Shown here piece by piece: positions 23,574 to 35,180 of a stretch of 64,000 nt of DNA. Source of the DNA: Erigeron canadensis (Eukaryota > Streptophyta > Magnoliopsida > Asterales > Asteraceae); the NCBI RefSeq assembly GCF_010389155.1, contig NC_057764.1:42664275-42728274 (forward strand), read 5' to 3'. The notes beneath the pieces are model-generated. The model did not search any database, had not been told where the DNA came from, and saw nothing but the letters and a program-made list of their open reading frames with translations. The stretch's first letter is position 1; every line of letters begins with the position of its first letter. A program made the translations under genes and the position numbers.

Positions 23574-25892
23574 CTAGTGCTCAGGCCCGTCCATTGGACG
23601 GGTATTCTCAAGTTATATAAACCTTATAATAATTGTGAAACAAAAAGTGTATTACCAATATCATAACTTAATGAATACGAAACTAAAGAAAAAACACATA
23701 AAAATTAACTCCATATAAATATTGATTTCAGTTTATTTATTTTTTCCAACTCTAATAAATAAAAAGAGAAACCAAAAATGTATGGTCAATATTACAACTT
23801 AATCAATACGAAAGCTAAATAGTAAACATATGAAAATATATAAATATTGATTCGAGTTTACCATTTTTTTCCAACTTTAGTTAAATAAAAAAGATAAACA
23901 AAAAGTGTAAACTACATAATTTGAAAAATACATACCAATTTCTATTAAATAAATATTAAAAAAATAGATAATTAATAAGGAGAGAGTATTAAGCTAAAAG
24001 AATAAAATTATGAGTGCTAAGCGTACTCCGAACTCTTTCCTTTAGTCATATTACAGATAAGTGTTAATTAAAATTGTTTGTTATGGTAAGAATGAAAGTC
24101 ATTTTTATACGATATAGAATTTTGAAAACGTATAATAAATTTTCAATTAATAATATATTAATATTTGTAATTTTTACATAGTACTGTAAAAGGTTATTAA
24201 TTATTTAAAAACGAGATAGTTACTTGGGTGTTGCCCCGGGAGACATTATATTTATTGTGTTCCGTAATATTTAAAAAATTATTACATGTTTTTAGAAACA
24301 TTATATAGCTCAAAACTTGAGTTGATATTGATTTTTTAATGAGTAAACAATTAAAAATTAAAAAAAGTCAACAGTATAAATTTATAACAAATTAATATAT
24401 TATATACATTCTAAAAGATAATAAGTATGGAAGTAGAATATTTAAAATAAAAATATAAAATAATAATACAAACATAATTAAAGCTAATTTCCTGGATCAT
24501 TGAAAATAGAAAGTGAAAAAAAAAATCAAAATAATAAACATCAACCGAAATAACATTGAAACTAACACATATTGCAAACAAATTTTTCGGAGATGGTTAG
24601 ATGTATATATATTCAAAACATATAACCTACTGTTATATAACCTATTGTTATATGTATATATACTATGTAATAGTTCACTTGTACTAAGATGAGACAATCT
24701 TAAATATGTTACAAACTTAAAAAATAATAATATGCAATTAAAATAAGTTATATTTGTAAACAAATTAGAAGCAATTTAAAAGATCAAAACATAATTTATC
24801 AAGCCCAAAATTAAGAATATAAGATAGGTCAAAAAGAAAATGAAGTTGACCCATTAAGAAAATAAAAACATGTCCAAATAAATAAAATGACCCGTTACTA
24901 TTCTTTGCACGCATTTACATGCTTTTAGAAACATTATATAGCTCAAAACTTGAGTTGATATTGATTTTTTAATGAATAAGCAATTATAAATTAAAAAAAA
25001 TCGACAGTATAAATTTATAACAAATTAATATATTATACACATTCTAAAAGATAATAAGTATGAAAGTAGAATATTTAAAATAAAAATACAAAATAATAAT
25101 ACAAACATAATTAAAGCTAATTTCCTAAATCATTGAAAATAGAAAGTGAAAAAAAAATCCAGAATAATAAAACATCAACCGAAATAACATTGAAACTAAT
25201 AAGTAATGCAAACAAATTTTTCGGAGATGGTTAAATGTATATATATTCAAAACATATACCCTACTGTTATACGTATATATACTATGTAATTGTTCACTTG
25301 TATTAAGATGAGATAATCTTAAATATGTTACAAACTTAAAAAATAATAATATGCAATTAAAGTAAGTGATCTTTATAAACAAATTGGAAGCAATTTAAAA
25401 TATTAAAATATAATTTATCAAGCCAAAAATTAAAAATATAAGACAGGTCCAAAAGAAAATGAAATTGGCCCATTAAGAAAATAAAAACGGACCCAAAGAA
25501 ATAAAATGACCCGTTACTATTCTTTGCACGTATTTTTATACCTTTGTTTTTAATATATATATATATATATATTAATGAGGTAGCATATATGTTCTTGGTG
25601 TGTATTTTGGTTACGAAGAGAGGAGAAAATGGGTAATATTGTCTAGTTGGCAAATGGTGACAGCTAAGAGACAGTAGTAGCAATCGAACTACGACACGTC
25701 ACTATGTTACAGCTTGGAACTCTCAAAGTCTTACCCATGCCCATGTGGACACGTCTTCTCCATGTTTTTATTTTCCTTTTTCAGTTTTTTCCTTTTTATT
25801 TTCACAATTATTATAAAAACTATAAATATAAAAATACATATTTTTGTACCGATTAATAACTCATAAAATTTTCTCTCTTATTATTATATAGA
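23574..25892 (-). mobile_element. 2.3-kb non-autonomous Helitron
   Basis: Read on the minus strand it starts TCTATATAATAATAAGAG and ends in CTAG. A strong hairpin (7-bp stem, 3-nt loop, CCCGTCC/GGACGGG at 23586-23602) lies 8 nt inside the end. It sits between A (23573) and T (25893). There is no Rep/helicase coding. It contains a ~630-bp internal tandem duplication. The 3' end is very secure; the 5' end is inferred from its consensus and the A/T flanks. Confidence 0.75.
24284..25543. repeat. ~630-bp tandem duplication in the Helitron
   Basis: Copies are about 24284-24916 and 24917-25543, both running from ACATG(T/C)TTTTAGAAACA to CCCGTTACTATTCTTTGCAC. They are highly similar with small indels: the offset is 633 at the start and 619 at the end. 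Two matching minus-strand reading frames (24497-24763, 25125-25382) are by-products of the duplication, not genes. Confidence 0.92.
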
Positions 25893-26430
25893 TAAGATAT
25901 TTATATAATCGTTTTGTGAAAGTTAATTTGACCGCTATAATAGAAAAAAGAAAAAAAAAAAAAATTTTTATGGTAATGTAAAAATGTTAAAACCAAAAAC
26001 ACGCTACTTGAGAAACATGTGACCAAAATATAATGCATGATGTAATGAATTGGACATTTTCTATATCGATGGTGTTAAGACCACATATATTAAAGCTTGT
26101 ATAAACTTTTAGAGGTTATTATTTGATGCTTGAAATATTTTATTAATTAGAATAAAACAAATATAGTAAAACACAAAATCAATTCTTATATTTATTTAGG
26201 TATACAGTACCCGCGTGATATGACGACAGTGAAGTAGTAATGGTGACTACTGAAAATAGGCTACAACGGGTGGTGGTGATAGCGGCATCGAATAGTATAT
26301 GTAATTGATTTAAATAAGCTAACGAAGATGTTTTAAAATATAAATTACAAATAATGTAATTATTTATTAAAGACAATTTAAGAAATTTGCATGGCAAGAT
26401 AAATGATATTCAACACAGCTATTTATACTA
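25893..26430. other. Intergenic, no gene seen
   Basis: AT-rich. A Helitron-like CCCGCGTGATATGACG patch near 26211 is not followed by a clear element end. Confidence 0.45.
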
Positions 26431-26988
26431 TCTAATAAAGCAAACCATCAAATTTTTTCTTTAAACTTTTTACATTTGAGAAACCAAAAATATAATTATC
26501 CTTTATTCACTAATTTAAACATCTCCATTTAAAGGCTATTCCTTATAAGGCTTATAGCCTCTGTCCGACACACGTCCGACGCCAACATGGTCGAAGACCT
26601 TAGTAGCACGGGGTACTTCTTCGATGACGTCTAGGGGTTTCTTCCAACTTTAGACACGCGTCTGAAGTGTTTGTGAGGGAAATAATATGGGGTTATAAGG
26701 AGGGGGTATTTTTGGGATGTTCTAGAAGGGAAAAAAGGTGATGAATAGTGGAAGTATGTGGGAAGAAGTAAGTTCCTATAAGGAGAGGCTTAATATATCT
26801 ATAATATCCTTAATGAAATAATTTACATGATAAATCTACCAACACTTATAATAACTACAAGCTTTAACATCAACTACTTTTACATTCACCACAATCGTCG
26901 TCTCTATCACCGTCCCCACTGCTGCCCCCACCACCACCTCCGCTATCACTACTCCTACTATCACCATATTGCGCAAACATAAGTCTAG
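26431..26988 (+). mobile_element. Probable decayed Helitron
   Basis: It begins TCTAATAAAGCAAACC, like the nested Helitron's TAATAAGCAAAC, and ends AAACATAAGTCTAG after a C-rich CCACCACC tract, between A (26430) and T (26989). The hairpin has decayed to TTGCGCAA. Inside, at about 26531-26790, inverted segments around CCTTATAAGG and CCTATAAGG may mark a further small MITE. Confidence 0.45.
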
Positions 26989-28378
26989 TAATCTTTAATG
27001 TGGAGTATGAAAATATAGATACCAACATGGAAATCATTAAACTAAAAGGTAATCTTACATTTATATTAAGCAAATGATATTTCCATTCCTTCATTTTTAA
27101 AAATTGAACCCTTTAACTAAATTGTCTCCATACATTCTATATATCATCTATATCACTTAACAGGATAACCAAATAAAATATTTAATAAAATAATTAATAA
27201 TAATAATCTTTCAACTGTTAAATAATTATAGTTAACTTTTTACATCAACTAACTTTAAATTAATAGTTACACCGCTTCCACTGCCAATATTAATAGTCGA
27301 CGTCAATGTCACATTGCCACTGCTACTGTCATCTCAGTCACATTGTACGAACATAAATCTAATCTAATGTAACGCAAGCGTGAATGTCACACATTTCTAC
27401 TCCAAAGTCACTTATGAACTTGTACATTAAGACGCATTTAAAAAAAACCTTATATACTGAGATATATATTTGTTTTGCATATCTATCCGAAGTTTGCATT
27501 AGTAAAACATTTTATATATCTATCCAAAGTTTGCACATAGTAAAACGTTTTATATTTACCTTCGTACATATACATCATATTTTTTTAACTTACAATACAT
27601 TCATATTAACAAAGTTGGGCATTGTCAGTATTCGAATACGGCGTGGGCGCATCAAAATTAGGGTAATAGCCATTTATCCGCTCTACCTTAAAAAAAAAGT
27701 TAATAAATTATATGTAAAACTATTATAGAACCGATATTTTGTTCTAGATACTTGCTTTTATAAATAGGTATTTTGCACATGTTTTTTATGTAAGAAATAT
27801 TTGTTTATGTAATTATTAACATTTCGTTTTCAATACAAATGTTTTTTTAAAACATCAAGTCGTTGTTTATCTCAAACTTAATTGATTCAGTGAATAACTA
27901 TCGTAATGCATAGTTTATTTTAACATTGATTTGTAATGATTTAATTTTTAAAAGTTATCAGTGTGTTGCTTTAGCCACTAAGTGCATGATTTTCAATATT
28001 TTTCATTTACATCGAATAGTTTACTTAAACTTTAGCTCTCGTTTCATGTCGTTTTATAATTATAATATGACGTGATTTACCCTATATTATGTTCATCATA
28101 AAATATTCAAAATTAAAGAGCGATAATGACTTGACAATCATTTTTAAAAAAAAATATCATTAGTTATCACCTTCTTTTGATATTGTCTTGTTAGGAAAAT
28201 ATTCAATAATTGAAGGAAAAACAATAAAGGCTAAAACTATATTAGTAGGTGTTTAGTTTTTACACAATCCTCCCTCCCTCTCTCCCTGCCTTAAATATAG
28301 AAAAAATATTTTTTCCGCTAAAATTTCAGATCTTTTTGTATTTTTTGTGGATACGCTCGCCGGAGCTGTGATTTTCGC
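26989..28378. other. Intergenic, no gene seen
   Basis: AT-rich sequence between the Helitron remnants and the SAC leader. The frame at 27384-27728 encodes 114 aa of low-complexity, Ile/Tyr-rich sequence with no family signature. The last few hundred bases are likely SAC promoter. Confidence 0.45.
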
Positions 28379-28403
28379 CTCTCTCTCTCTCTCTCTCTCT
28401 CTC
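28379..28403 (+). repeat. CT microsatellite in the SAC 5' region
   Basis: An uninterrupted CT repeat of about 12 units in a pyrimidine-rich stretch that is likely the 5' leader or core promoter (Y patch) of the SAC gene. Confidence 0.8.
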
Positions 28404-28524
28404 AACTCAAATCTTTCTCTATAATCACCAGATCTGTATCAATCTTCATTACTATTTCTATTTCTATCTCTATCTCTATATCTATCCTCCTATCGCCTTT
28501 CCTTCATTTCCGCAATTCTTTTCT

Positions 28525-28658
28525 GTAAGATTTTATTACTTCTCAAATATTATATTTATATTTTTGCATATGTATATATGTATATATATGTATGTGTTTG
28601 TATACGTATATATTGTAGTCTTACTGTTTTGTATGTTGTGGTTATTGTTTGTATGCAG
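28525..28658 (+). other. Predicted 5' UTR intron of the SAC gene
   Basis: The donor CT|GTAAGA and acceptor TATGCAG|G border 134 nt of AT-rich sequence about 125 nt before the start codon. Such leader introns are common in plant genes. It is predicted from borders only. Confidence 0.5.
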
Positions 28659-28784
28659 GTAATTATAGTTATGTAAAGGATGTTAAAGTTAGGGTTTACG
28701 GCGGTGTAATTTGAAAATTTGAAGTTATATAAACTTGTATGTTAACCTGATATAGCCCGGGCGTAAGGCTCGGGATCCAGAATA

Positions 28785-31700
28785 ATGAATTTAGAGAATC
28801 AACAGCAGCATGATTGGATCACAGAAGTTCCTAAAGTTAAAAATGCTTATTTGCAGAAATTCAGACTCTACGAGACTCGTTCGGTATATAATTCTGTTTG
28901 TTTTCATCATTTTTTCGTGCTAGCGTATCGAATTATAAATTAATCAAATAATCAATTATATTATATGATGCTATGTTTATCTGCTTTTTTTTTTATAAAT
29001 AAAAGTTTGGTATTATATTATTAGAGCATATTTAAGTTTTTGTTAAGGATATATCGATCGGTTATGGATTAAGTTAATACTTCATGATGCCTATTTGAAG
29101 CTAACTTATAAGGTTTTTTTTGTTTTTATATATATATATATATATGATCAAGTGTTTGTATATTAATTTGTATTGTGATATTGAGAAAGGAAGCTGTTTG
29201 TTGATTACAAGTTGTGGTTGATGGTGCATATTTGGTACTACTGTTATTTTTATCGTTTGTGTACGTGTTCCGAAGCACGTGATTAGGCACGGGGCAGGGG
29301 ATAAAGTTGAATCCACCTTGAGAGTTTTGAGTTTATATTGGCCCCTACCTAAGGCTTTATTACTTGGAATAGTGCTAGACAAAGAGATACCGGCATTTCT
29401 AGAGTGATCTTAAGGTAGTCTTAAGAGTTTATGGGTGTAGAATGTGTTATTCAAGTTAGTGGATTACCGATTAGCATGTTAGCTTTTTGTATTTAAGCCT
29501 AGTTATGTCCCAGCAGTCGGTAAGTTCTTGCCTTTTTCAGTTGTAAGTACAGCTCTGAATCACTTACTAGTTCCGTAATTTCCTTTTAAATCCATTTACA
29601 ATGCACTTATATAGGCAATATAATTGAGCTTTTTTGTGGTACCACATTCTCACACTTAAACATGACGTGTTTTCTATCACTAAATTCCAAAATAAGCTTT
29701 GCATTGGTGATATGAGTTTTTCTTCATGGCCGAGTCAGTTTTTTGCAACTTTACCTCATCGATGATGTTAACTTTATCTATTGTTATTACAGAACTTTTA
29801 TATGATTGGATGGAACAAGAATGGATCAGCTTGGAGAGTGTTAAAGATTGACAGGTCAGAACCTACCGAGCTAAATATTACTGAAGATCCCACAACCTAC
29901 ACTGAAATTGAATGCTGTGAACTGCTAAAGCGTGTTCATGAAGGAAATAAGTCAACTGGGGGGCTTAGATTTGTTTGTGTTTGTTATGGAATTGTTGGTA
30001 TGCACCATTGTTACGTTTTTTTAAGCTAATGAACATTTACTACAATGATTGGTTCACACAATTTCTTTTCTCTCACTTTTTTTTCTTTGTATTTTAGGCT
30101 TCATAAAGTTTTTGGGACCTTACTACATGCTGCTTATTACAAAAAGAAGGAAAATTGGTATAATCTGTGGTCATGCGATATATGCTATTACCAAGAGCGA
30201 GATCTTGGCAATTCCCAATTCTACTGTTCAACCCAGTGTCACTTACACTAAGAATGAGAACAGGTCCTTTGTCAATTCTGCCTGTAAATGTAAAAATGTA
30301 GTAGAAGTCAGAACTACTCTTCATCTATATGTACTGAAAAGGATTAACATCGACCTCGATTGTTATTCCTTTTTTCTCTTGTTTACTTATATTAAATTAT
30401 TCTTATCCAAAGTGTAGTTAGTGCAATTGTGCTTTTTTTAACATTCAATGTTGAGTATATTTTAGGGAGAGTTTAGATGGCGACTATTGATGACATACTA
30501 TTACACGTGTCTAGCTTTTGATTTTTTCATTGCTTCTATCTGAATGGTTTCATTGAGGGTGTTGTTACCAGTTTACATCCTGTAAGTTACAGGGCAAGGC
30601 CCATGGTCGTTATGATATTAGCTAAGAATGTTGAATAGATAAGGTATTATGAGTGTTTTACTGGGGAAGCAACTGTTGTGTTGTCTTCTTACTTTTGTTA
30701 ATAGTTACAGCATTGCAATTTGTGTTTCATATTATATTATTTTTTCAAGCATTTATTATGATAATCGGTTATGACTTTGTTTTAATGTTTCATTTAATAG
30801 ATACAAGAAGCTTCTATGCTCGGTGGATCTCACAAAGGACTTCTATTTTAGCTACTCGTACTGTGTTATGCATAGTTTTCAAAAGAACTTGTCTACTCAT
30901 GAGACAGGAAATGAAACAATGTTTGTTTGGAACGAGTTCTTAACGAGCACAATCCACAATCAGCTTAGGAATAATCTCTGGACGGTGCAACTAGTTTATG
31001 GCTACTTCAAACAGGTATGTATATTCACCTTTCATTATTTTATTACAAGTATATTCTCTGTTCATTCTTTATTTTATACTCGTAGTAAATTGTGCTTTTG
31101 CTTTTGTTTTTTCTCAAAATTAGGTTAAACTCTCAATAGCTGAAAAGGACTTCAACTTGACCCTCATTGCCAGACGTTCTCGCCATTATGCTGGAACCAG
31201 GTATGTTGAATTTTGATTTGTGGACTAGTGTCATATTAGATCCTACTGAGTACTGAGTGATAGTGCATCTATGTTTAGAAAAAAATTGTTAGATATACTA
31301 TTATCAAGCTTTTCCATTAATTATTTTATCTTATCATGGTGTAGGTATTTAAAACGAGGAGTAAATGAGAAGGGTCGTGTTGCCAATGATGTTGAAACTG
31401 AACAGATTGTATTTGAAGATGTACCTGAAGGATTCCCAGTGCAAATAAGCTCTGTTGTCCAAAATCGAGGTTCAATACCTCTGTTTTGGTCCCAGGAAAC
31501 GTCACGATTAAATATTAAGCCTGATATTATATGTAAGACTTGAAAAAGTACTTCAACTTTTAATTGACATTTCGAAAATTGTCTCCTTAACTGGTACCTC
31601 TCCATCTAGTGTCGAACAAGGACCCCAATTATGATTGCACTAGACTTCACTTTGAGAATCTTACCAAAAGATACGGAAATCCAATAATCATATTGAATTT

Positions 31701-34700
31701 GATCAAGGTAAAGAGAGTCTTACTGACTATACTAATGTCCAGTTATCTATGCTTATCACCATTTTCTCTCTTATAAATATGTTAACCATCGTGTGGCTTT
31801 TCAGACCAAGGAAAAGAGACCCCGAGAATCCCTCCTCCGCGTGGAGTTTGCTCATGCTATCGAGTTGATTAATAGAGATTTGCCTGAAGAAAGTCGTTTA
31901 AAGTTTCTCCATTGGGATTTAAACAAATATTCCAGAAAGTATATTGCTCTCTGCTCTGTACTATATGGATTTGATTACTTCCTTACATTGATAATTTGTC
32001 TATAACATGAGTATATGATTTTTCAGCAAATCTACAAATGTGCTGGCACTTTTGGGCAAAGTAGCAACCTATGCATTGAACCTAACTGGCTTTTTTTATT
32101 GTCAAGTAATCCCCAATTCGAAGTCCCTAGAGCTGTTAAATCTTTCCAGGTAATGATATATAATATCTGTATAAAATCAATATTAGTTTGTCTTATTAAC
32201 AGTTTCTATTCTGTTTTTTCAATATTAATATTTTACTTAGACATTAAAGAATTCAACAAACCTTTATCTTATTTTTATGTTCTACTTGGCTATCTCTGCA
32301 GTATAGCTCTACGAAACTTCTGACCATAATTATGAAATATCTATACTAATTTTAAAAAAAAACACACTTTATTTTTGAAAGTGTTGAAAAATATGTAATA
32401 TTTTCACCTAGCACCCCTTAAAATATTTTCACATACACTACTCCCTTAACATTAATAATTAAATAACACTATCAATCCTTTATCTTTTAAAATATCTCTG
32501 TTAACCATTTAAATCAATTGCTTTTACATCAATTATCTACACCACTCGACGCTGCCTCCACCACCAACAGTCGCTCCCACCACCACACCGACGCCGCCAC
32601 GACCACCGTGTTGCACGGGTACCGTGCTAGTTTATAATAAATGATTACCTTGTGTCATTTCTTCAATGTGTTTCTCAAAGTTTCTGTTATAGAATCAATT
32701 GATAAATATTAATCAGTTTATTACATTTTCACCCAAATTAATATTGGAACCTACATTAAATAGGGGGAGTTCTACCAATATATACGAATATGTTATTCTA
32801 ACTTTCAGTAAGTTTTATGTCATAATAATAATTAATTGTTTGCATTTGATGATTCAATTGGCTAGTCATCCCACTCCCGCTGACAGAAATTGTTTGTTCT
32901 CAGTTTTGATATCTAACCTCGACCGGATGTATGACTTATTCTGTGGGGTCATGTTTTATTTATATTGATGTCAAGAGGTATCCGCTATAAAGTTATGATG
33001 TTTGACTTGGCACCTAATTTTTGATTTCTGGTTATATATTTGAGTATCAATACCGCTCAATCATTGTATTGATCAGATGACTCTATGCAAGTATGTAAAT
33101 TTGAGATGAAAGTTTTAAAAATGAACACTGCTGCAATTTTTTAGTACATCTGTGAAAGAAAGCGTTGTAGTTATAATGATAAGAAGGGTGGATAAAATTT
33201 AAAATATTTTTCTATAATGCCCCTGGTCATGGTGCAGGGATGACAATGGTCACAGTTGCAATTTCGAGATCGAGGAAAGTGATGCTGAGAACTTTAAAAC
33301 TGGCCCTAATAAGAGTGGCGATAGTGGGAATTTAAGTTTCAAGCCTCCTACATATCAGACTGGGGTCCTAAGAACAAACTGTATAGATTGCTTAGATCGC
33401 ACAAATGTTGCTCAATTTGCCTATGGTTGGGCTGCACTTGGTCGTCAACTGCACACTATAGGATATATCGATACCCCAACTATTGAGCTTGATTCAAATC
33501 TAGCAGATGATTTGATGAGGATTTATGAGAAAATGGGTGACACTTTAGCACTACAATATGGTGGTTCTGCAGCGCACAATAAGGTACTGCAGTGTCAGCA
33601 ACAGCTGAAGTTGACAACTATGATTTTATGATCGTTTTGTTATACGTGTAATGTCTTGAAATTATTAGTTGAGTTTTTGTGCTCCATTTTATCTTTTTAT
33701 ATAGATATTTTGTCAGAGAAGAGGGCAATGGAAGGCTGCAACTCAGTCCCAGGAATTCTTTAGAACTCTACAACGTTACTACAGTAATGCATACATGGAT
33801 GCCGAAAAGCAAGATGCTATTAATGTGTAAGTGATATAAATCTATGATATTAAATTAAAATTCACATATCTGATATACCCATATTTATTTATATGATTTT
33901 GAACTTGGTCAATGTTGGAGCAGGTTCCTTGGTCACTATCAGCCACAAATGGGTAGACCTGCACTCTGGGAATTGGATTCAGATCAGCATTATAATGTTG
34001 GTAGCCAAGGGTCTGATGTTTTTGCAGAAAGATCTAGGTACCGTGCTGTTATCATATTCTTGTGTTTGTGTTGTCTAGAAATATTTGTAGGCTAATATTT
34101 ACCAAGCAACCTTTCTAGATTTTGCACATTTACCATCTTAAAAGTGACTGTAATAAATGGGATAACAACTCGCATTCATCTACAACATCTTATGTTAAAC
34201 ATTTCTTTGTAAGTTATATGACTAGTCAGATGTCCGGTACAAAACAGAATGCATTTTTTTTTTCTTTTGAACTGTAAGACACCTCTTGCAAAATATAATT
34301 GTCCATTTGTCATTAGCGGTTCAAATTGGTTTGATCTTTCTCAATCATCCTGGCCAGAATGTGTGATATGCTATATGTTGGATGCTTACCTTTTTTATAA
34401 ATGCAGGATTATTAGGAGGTCGTTATCTGTGGGCAACATTCTCTATGATGGCAATATTCACCGTGACGGGAGTTCTTCTATTGGAACTGCTCAAAATAAT
34501 GAAGATACCTTAAATGAAATCTCTTCTGAAAGTGATTCGACTTATCCAAGGTTTGTTCTGATTAATGCATTCAGGATTGTTATATCTACTATGTTGAGTT
34601 GATATATATATATTTGAAATTGTAAAATTGGAAGCAGGTATACAAACTCAACATCTAGGCCAAATCTTATATCTGAAGAAATTCCCAACAGTGATCGCAT

Positions 34701-35180
34701 ATTTTACAACAAGGATTCTTTTAACTGCTCAAATTTTCTCGACGTTGACTGGCTTTCCTCATCTGGAAACTCATGTGAAGACGAAACTTATGAAAGGTAA
34801 ACTCATGATTTGTTTTAGTCTACACTCAATGAATGGCCGTTATTACTTTTTGAACCAACCCTTACTGAAAAGACAACACAGGTCAACACTTGTAGGGTCC
34901 CCTATGGGCGGTCAATCATCTGAAAATGTAGTAAATGAACTGTGCGCTTTTGCTAGTGATTCTGAAATGTCTCCTAATATAAAGGTCAGTTTTCTTATTT
35001 TGTTGTGTTCATTGTTTATTAGGTTATTTTACAAGTGTATTTTATTTGCTGATTTATGTATGTTATTCCTAATCTTATTGTCTATTTTTAATTTGGGTGC
35101 AGGATGGTAGAAAACCAATTGGAGGTGGGTTCTCCGATAGATTTGCAGAATGGGTAACCCATGGGGATATTTTTCCTTGA
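28785..35180 (+). CDS. SAC2: SAC-domain phosphoinositide phosphatase (plant SAC1-SAC5 clade)
   Basis: Enzymes of this clade remove phosphate from phosphoinositides, mainly PI(3,5)P2, on the vacuole membrane. Sixteen exons join in frame to 789 aa: 28785-28883, 29793-29997, 30098-30263, 30801-31014, 31124-31200, 31345-31532, 31610-31707, 31805-31938, 32027-32149, 33238-33583, 33705-33826, 33924-34037, 34407-34550, 34638-34796, 34882-34984 and 35103-35180. The catalytic CX5RT motif, in [12 protein letters not shown], is intact at Cys483-Arg489. The SAC domain covers roughly residues 80-560; the C-terminal third is a Ser/Asn-rich tail without membrane spans, as in SAC1-SAC5 and unlike the SAC6-8 group. 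The start gives MNLENQQQ followed by the conserved KFRLYETRS. Intron 9 (32150-33237) holds a Helitron. The number 2 rests on neighbours and memory; SAC3-5 remain possible. Confidence 0.94.
32340..32630 (+). mobile_element. 291-bp Helitron in SAC intron 9
   Basis: Starts TCTATACTAATTTT and ends CTAG (32627-32630), with a CCGTG/CACGG hairpin at 32606-32618 lying 8 nt inside. It sits between A (32339) and T (32631). The 3' half is CCACC-rich like the other small Helitrons in this window. It lies over 190 nt from the 5' splice site and 600 nt from the 3' one, and leaves both intact. Confidence 0.88.

Noticed and set aside
24497..25382. Two similar minus-strand reading frames of 85-88 aa
   Set aside because: They mirror the tandem duplication inside the Helitron and are AT-rich Ile/Phe/Tyr peptides without a known domain; similarity comes from the DNA repeat.
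28757..28775. GC-rich inverted repeat just before the SAC start codon
   Set aside because: The stem is only about 6-7 bp with a mismatch; a regulatory hairpin cannot be claimed from this.
29101..29382. 93-aa minus-strand frame in SAC intron 1
   Set aside because: It sits inside a well-defined intron, has no domain and overlaps a TA microsatellite.
32015..32126. Alternative end of SAC exon 9 at GTAATC (32106)
   Set aside because: Using it shifts the frame at the exon 10 junction, while the donor at 32150 keeps the frame.
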